Source of the DNA: Bacteroidota bacterium
Lineage (GTDB): Bacteria > Bacteroidota > Bacteroidia > Chitinophagales > Chitinophagaceae
Reading direction: 5' to 3'
Length of the DNA stretch: 64,000 nt
Assembly: GCA_030706635.1 (NCBI GenBank)
Contig: JAUZOD010000005.1
Span: forward strand, 1-64,000
A program made the translations under genes and the position numbers. Shown here piece after piece: positions 62,576 to 64,000 of the stretch. Under the pieces are notes generated by a model, which did no database searches, was not told the origin of the DNA, and saw nothing but the letters and a program-made list of their open reading frames with translations. Each line of letters starts with the position of its first letter. The first letter of the stretch is position 1.

Positions 62576-63235
62576 ATGGCTTCAGTTACAAAACAGATTC
62601 AGGTGGCAATTGCCGATGATCACACGCTTCTACGAAAGGCGCTGGGAAAGCTGATCAGTTCTTTTGAAGAATATGCGGTACTGTTCGAAGCAGATAACGG
62701 GAAAGAAATTAAAAACAAGATTGCCCAGCACATTGTTCCCGACCTGGTGTTGCTGGACGTGAACATGCCTGAGATGGACGGGTTTGAAACGGCGGCCTGG
62801 TTAAATAAGAATTATCCTAAAATCAAGATCCTGGCGCTTTCGATGTTCAGCGATGAAAAAACAATCATCAAAATGCTGCGGCAGGGCGCCAAAGGCTACA
62901 TTCTCAAAAACATAGATCCGGACGAATTGAAAAATGCGCTGGATTCCGTGATGAAAAAGAATTTTTATCTCTCGGACTATATTTCCGGAAAAATCATCAG
63001 TGGTTTGCATAAAGATGCTGAACGACCAGACGAGCCGGAGCCCCTTACCCAGCGGGAGAAAGATTTCCTTCGGCTAATTTGCACGGAAATTACGTACAAG
63101 GATATTGCGGCGAAAATGTATGTCAGCCCTCGGACGGTGGACGAGTATCGCAACAACCTTTTCGAGAAGCTGAAGGTAAAGTCGCGCGTCGGACTGGTTA
63201 TGTATGCCATCCGGAATGGGTTGGTAGACGTATAA
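62576..63235 (+). CDS. LuxR/NarL-family response regulator
   Basis: The 219-residue regulator has an N-terminal receiver domain: acidic ADDH at 13-16, the phospho-acceptor D61 in LLDVNMPEMDG, Thr/Ser and the conserved Lys in GYILKNID. A C-terminal LuxR-type helix-turn-helix (about 155-215) begins LTQREKDFLRLI and contains YVSPRTVDEYRNNLFEKL. It follows the histidine kinase gene by eight bases and converges on carB: its stop lies three bases from the carB stop. Likely targets include the divergent upstream region at 60145-60592, but this is inference. Confidence 0.93.
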   Translation: MASVTKQIQVAIADDHTLLRKALGKLISSFEEYAVLFEADNGKEIKNKIAQHIVPDLVLLDVNMPEMDGFETAAWLNKNYPKIKILALSMFSDEKTIIKMLRQGAKGYILKNIDPDELKNALDSVMKKNFYLSDYISGKIISGLHKDAERPDEPEPLTQREKDFLRLICTEITYKDIAAKMYVSPRTVDEYRNNLFEKLKVKSRVGLVMYAIRNGLVDV

Positions 63236-63238
63236 CAC

Positions 63239-64000
63239 CTATTTGCTCAAATACATGCTTCTGTCCTTATATAATTGTCTGAAGTAAGGATCTTTCAAAT
63301 CCTTGATGAAACGGATGGCCTCGCCGGTAGATTTCATTTCAGGTCCCAGTTCCTTATTCACGCCAGGGAATTTATCGAAACTGAATACAGGCTCTTTAAT
63401 GGCGTATCCTTTCATTTTTTTCTGGAAAGTAAAATCCTTCAGTTTATTCTTTCCCATCATCACTTTGGTAGCTACATTCAGGTAGGGGATCTGATATGCT
63501 TTTGCAATAAAGGGAGTGGTTCTTGAGGCCCTTGGATTGGCTTCAATCACAAATACTTTTCCGTTTTTTATGGCAAACTGGATATTGATGAGCCCTTTTA
63601 TATTTAAACGGAAGGCGATTTTTCTCGCGTATTCTTCCATGGTTTCGACCACGAGGGGGGTCAGGTTGAACTGGGGAAGCACGGCATTGCTGTCTCCGCT
63701 GTGAATGCCGGCAGGCTCGATGTGTTCCATCACGCCCATGACATGAAATTCGTCGCCGTCGCAAATGCCGTCAATTTCCGCTTCCTGGCAGCGATCGAGA
63801 AAATGATCAATTAGAATTTTATTGTCGGGGATGTGTTTCAGGAGGCTGATCACCGCCTTTTCCAGTTCGTCGTCATTGATCACGATCCGCATCCTTTGGC
63901 CGCCCAGAACATAACTGGGACGCACCAGCACCGGGAAACCGACAATTTTAGCCACGGCCACGGCTTCATCCACCGTAAATGCCGTTCCGTAAGAAGGGTA
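63239..64000 (-). CDS. carB: Carbamoyl-phosphate synthase large subunit, C-terminal part (runs off the window)
   Basis: About 254 residues of the second ATP-grasp half are present, with the frame open to base 64000. VRPSYVLGGQRM binds ATP, GVMEHIEPAGIHSGDSNA is the carbamoyl-phosphate segment, and FVIEANPRASRTTPF binds metal. The chain ends SMYLSK soon after ELGPEMKSTGEAIRF, so the allosteric MGS domain that follows in the E. coli enzyme is missing. Shorter forms are usual in this phylum. CarB makes carbamoyl phosphate for arginine and pyrimidine synthesis. The 5' end and its partner carA are outside the window. Confidence 0.92.
   Translation of the reverse strand, partial: YPSYGTAFTVDEAVAVAKIVGFPVLVRPSYVLGGQRMRIVINDDELEKAVISLLKHIPDNKILIDHFLDRCQEAEIDGICDGDEFHVMGVMEHIEPAGIHSGDSNAVLPQFNLTPLVVETMEEYARKIAFRLNIKGLINIQFAIKNGKVFVIEANPRASRTTPFIAKAYQIPYLNVATKVMMGKNKLKDFTFQKKMKGYAIKEPVFSFDKFPGVNKELGPEMKSTGEAIRFIKDLKDPYFRQLYKDRSMYLSK

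Overview
The window is a gene-dense stretch of a Bacteroidota chromosome, most likely from a Chitinophagaceae-type lineage. This rests on protein content and signal architecture: gliding-motility proteins GldD and GldE, RicT beside HolB, SusC-free but Bacteroidota-typical lipoproteins with a Cys lipobox followed by Lys/Asn, DUF1015 beside SerC, a Kdo 8-oxidase (KdnB), and promoters of the Bacteroidota type (TTG, about 19 bases, TAnnTTTG) instead of -35/-10 boxes. Base composition looks even throughout. I see no insertion sequence, prophage, integrase, tRNA, rRNA or CRISPR array, so this looks like core chromosome, not a mobile island.

Layout. 1-3352 (+): end of an unknown gene, then a tight three-gene surface-glycan set (GT2 glycosyltransferase, methyltransferase, polytopic GT-C-like protein). 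3358-11492 (-): a small lipoprotein with Gly-X-Y triplets, a DNA alkylation glycosylase, a two-FAS1 lipoprotein, and a housekeeping run rlmD > rhomboid > inactive rhomboid-like protein > EEP-family phosphohydrolase > cysS. 11530-14905 (+): a TlpA-like thioredoxin and a two-domain parvulin isomerase, a pair for folding exported proteins. 14977-29460 (-): kdsB > ROK kinase > kdnB > GT14 (lipopolysaccharide Kdo supply and modification), obgE, a GH63 enzyme, an acyl-CoA synthetase, a TPR protein, DUF1015, serC, a zinc phospholipase-like protein and DUF502. 29637-36409 (+): a TetR-type regulator and a complete tripartite RND efflux pump, with an inverted repeat lying inside the regulator's own promoter. 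36469-37269 (+) is an AIM24-type protein.

37270-49103 (-): Bax-inhibitor-1 protein, lipoprotein hydrolase, ricT, holB, glutathione peroxidase, beta-helix lipoprotein, comF, radA, rng, a 31-residue basic ribosomal-type peptide, a TPR protein and HU. 49280-56922 (+): mutY, ssb, gldE, gldD, DUF3109, a secreted protein, lutB and a polysaccharide-deacetylase-like protein. 56940-60144 (-): purH and a ComEC-like channel protein without its nuclease domain. 60593-63235 (+): an unknown 158-residue protein behind a repeat-rich upstream region and ended by a clear terminator, then a seven-helix membrane protein overlapping a sensor-less histidine kinase and a LuxR-type response regulator. 63239-64000 (-): the C-terminal part of carB, running off the window.

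Most of the window is conventional. The points that most deserve a second look are the tandem rhomboids of which one has lost both catalytic residues, the operator placed inside the TetR/RND promoter, the seven-helix/kinase/regulator module with the adjoining repeat-rich region, kdnB without its partner kdnA, and a glycosyltransferase gene bracketed by two different short-period inverted repeats.
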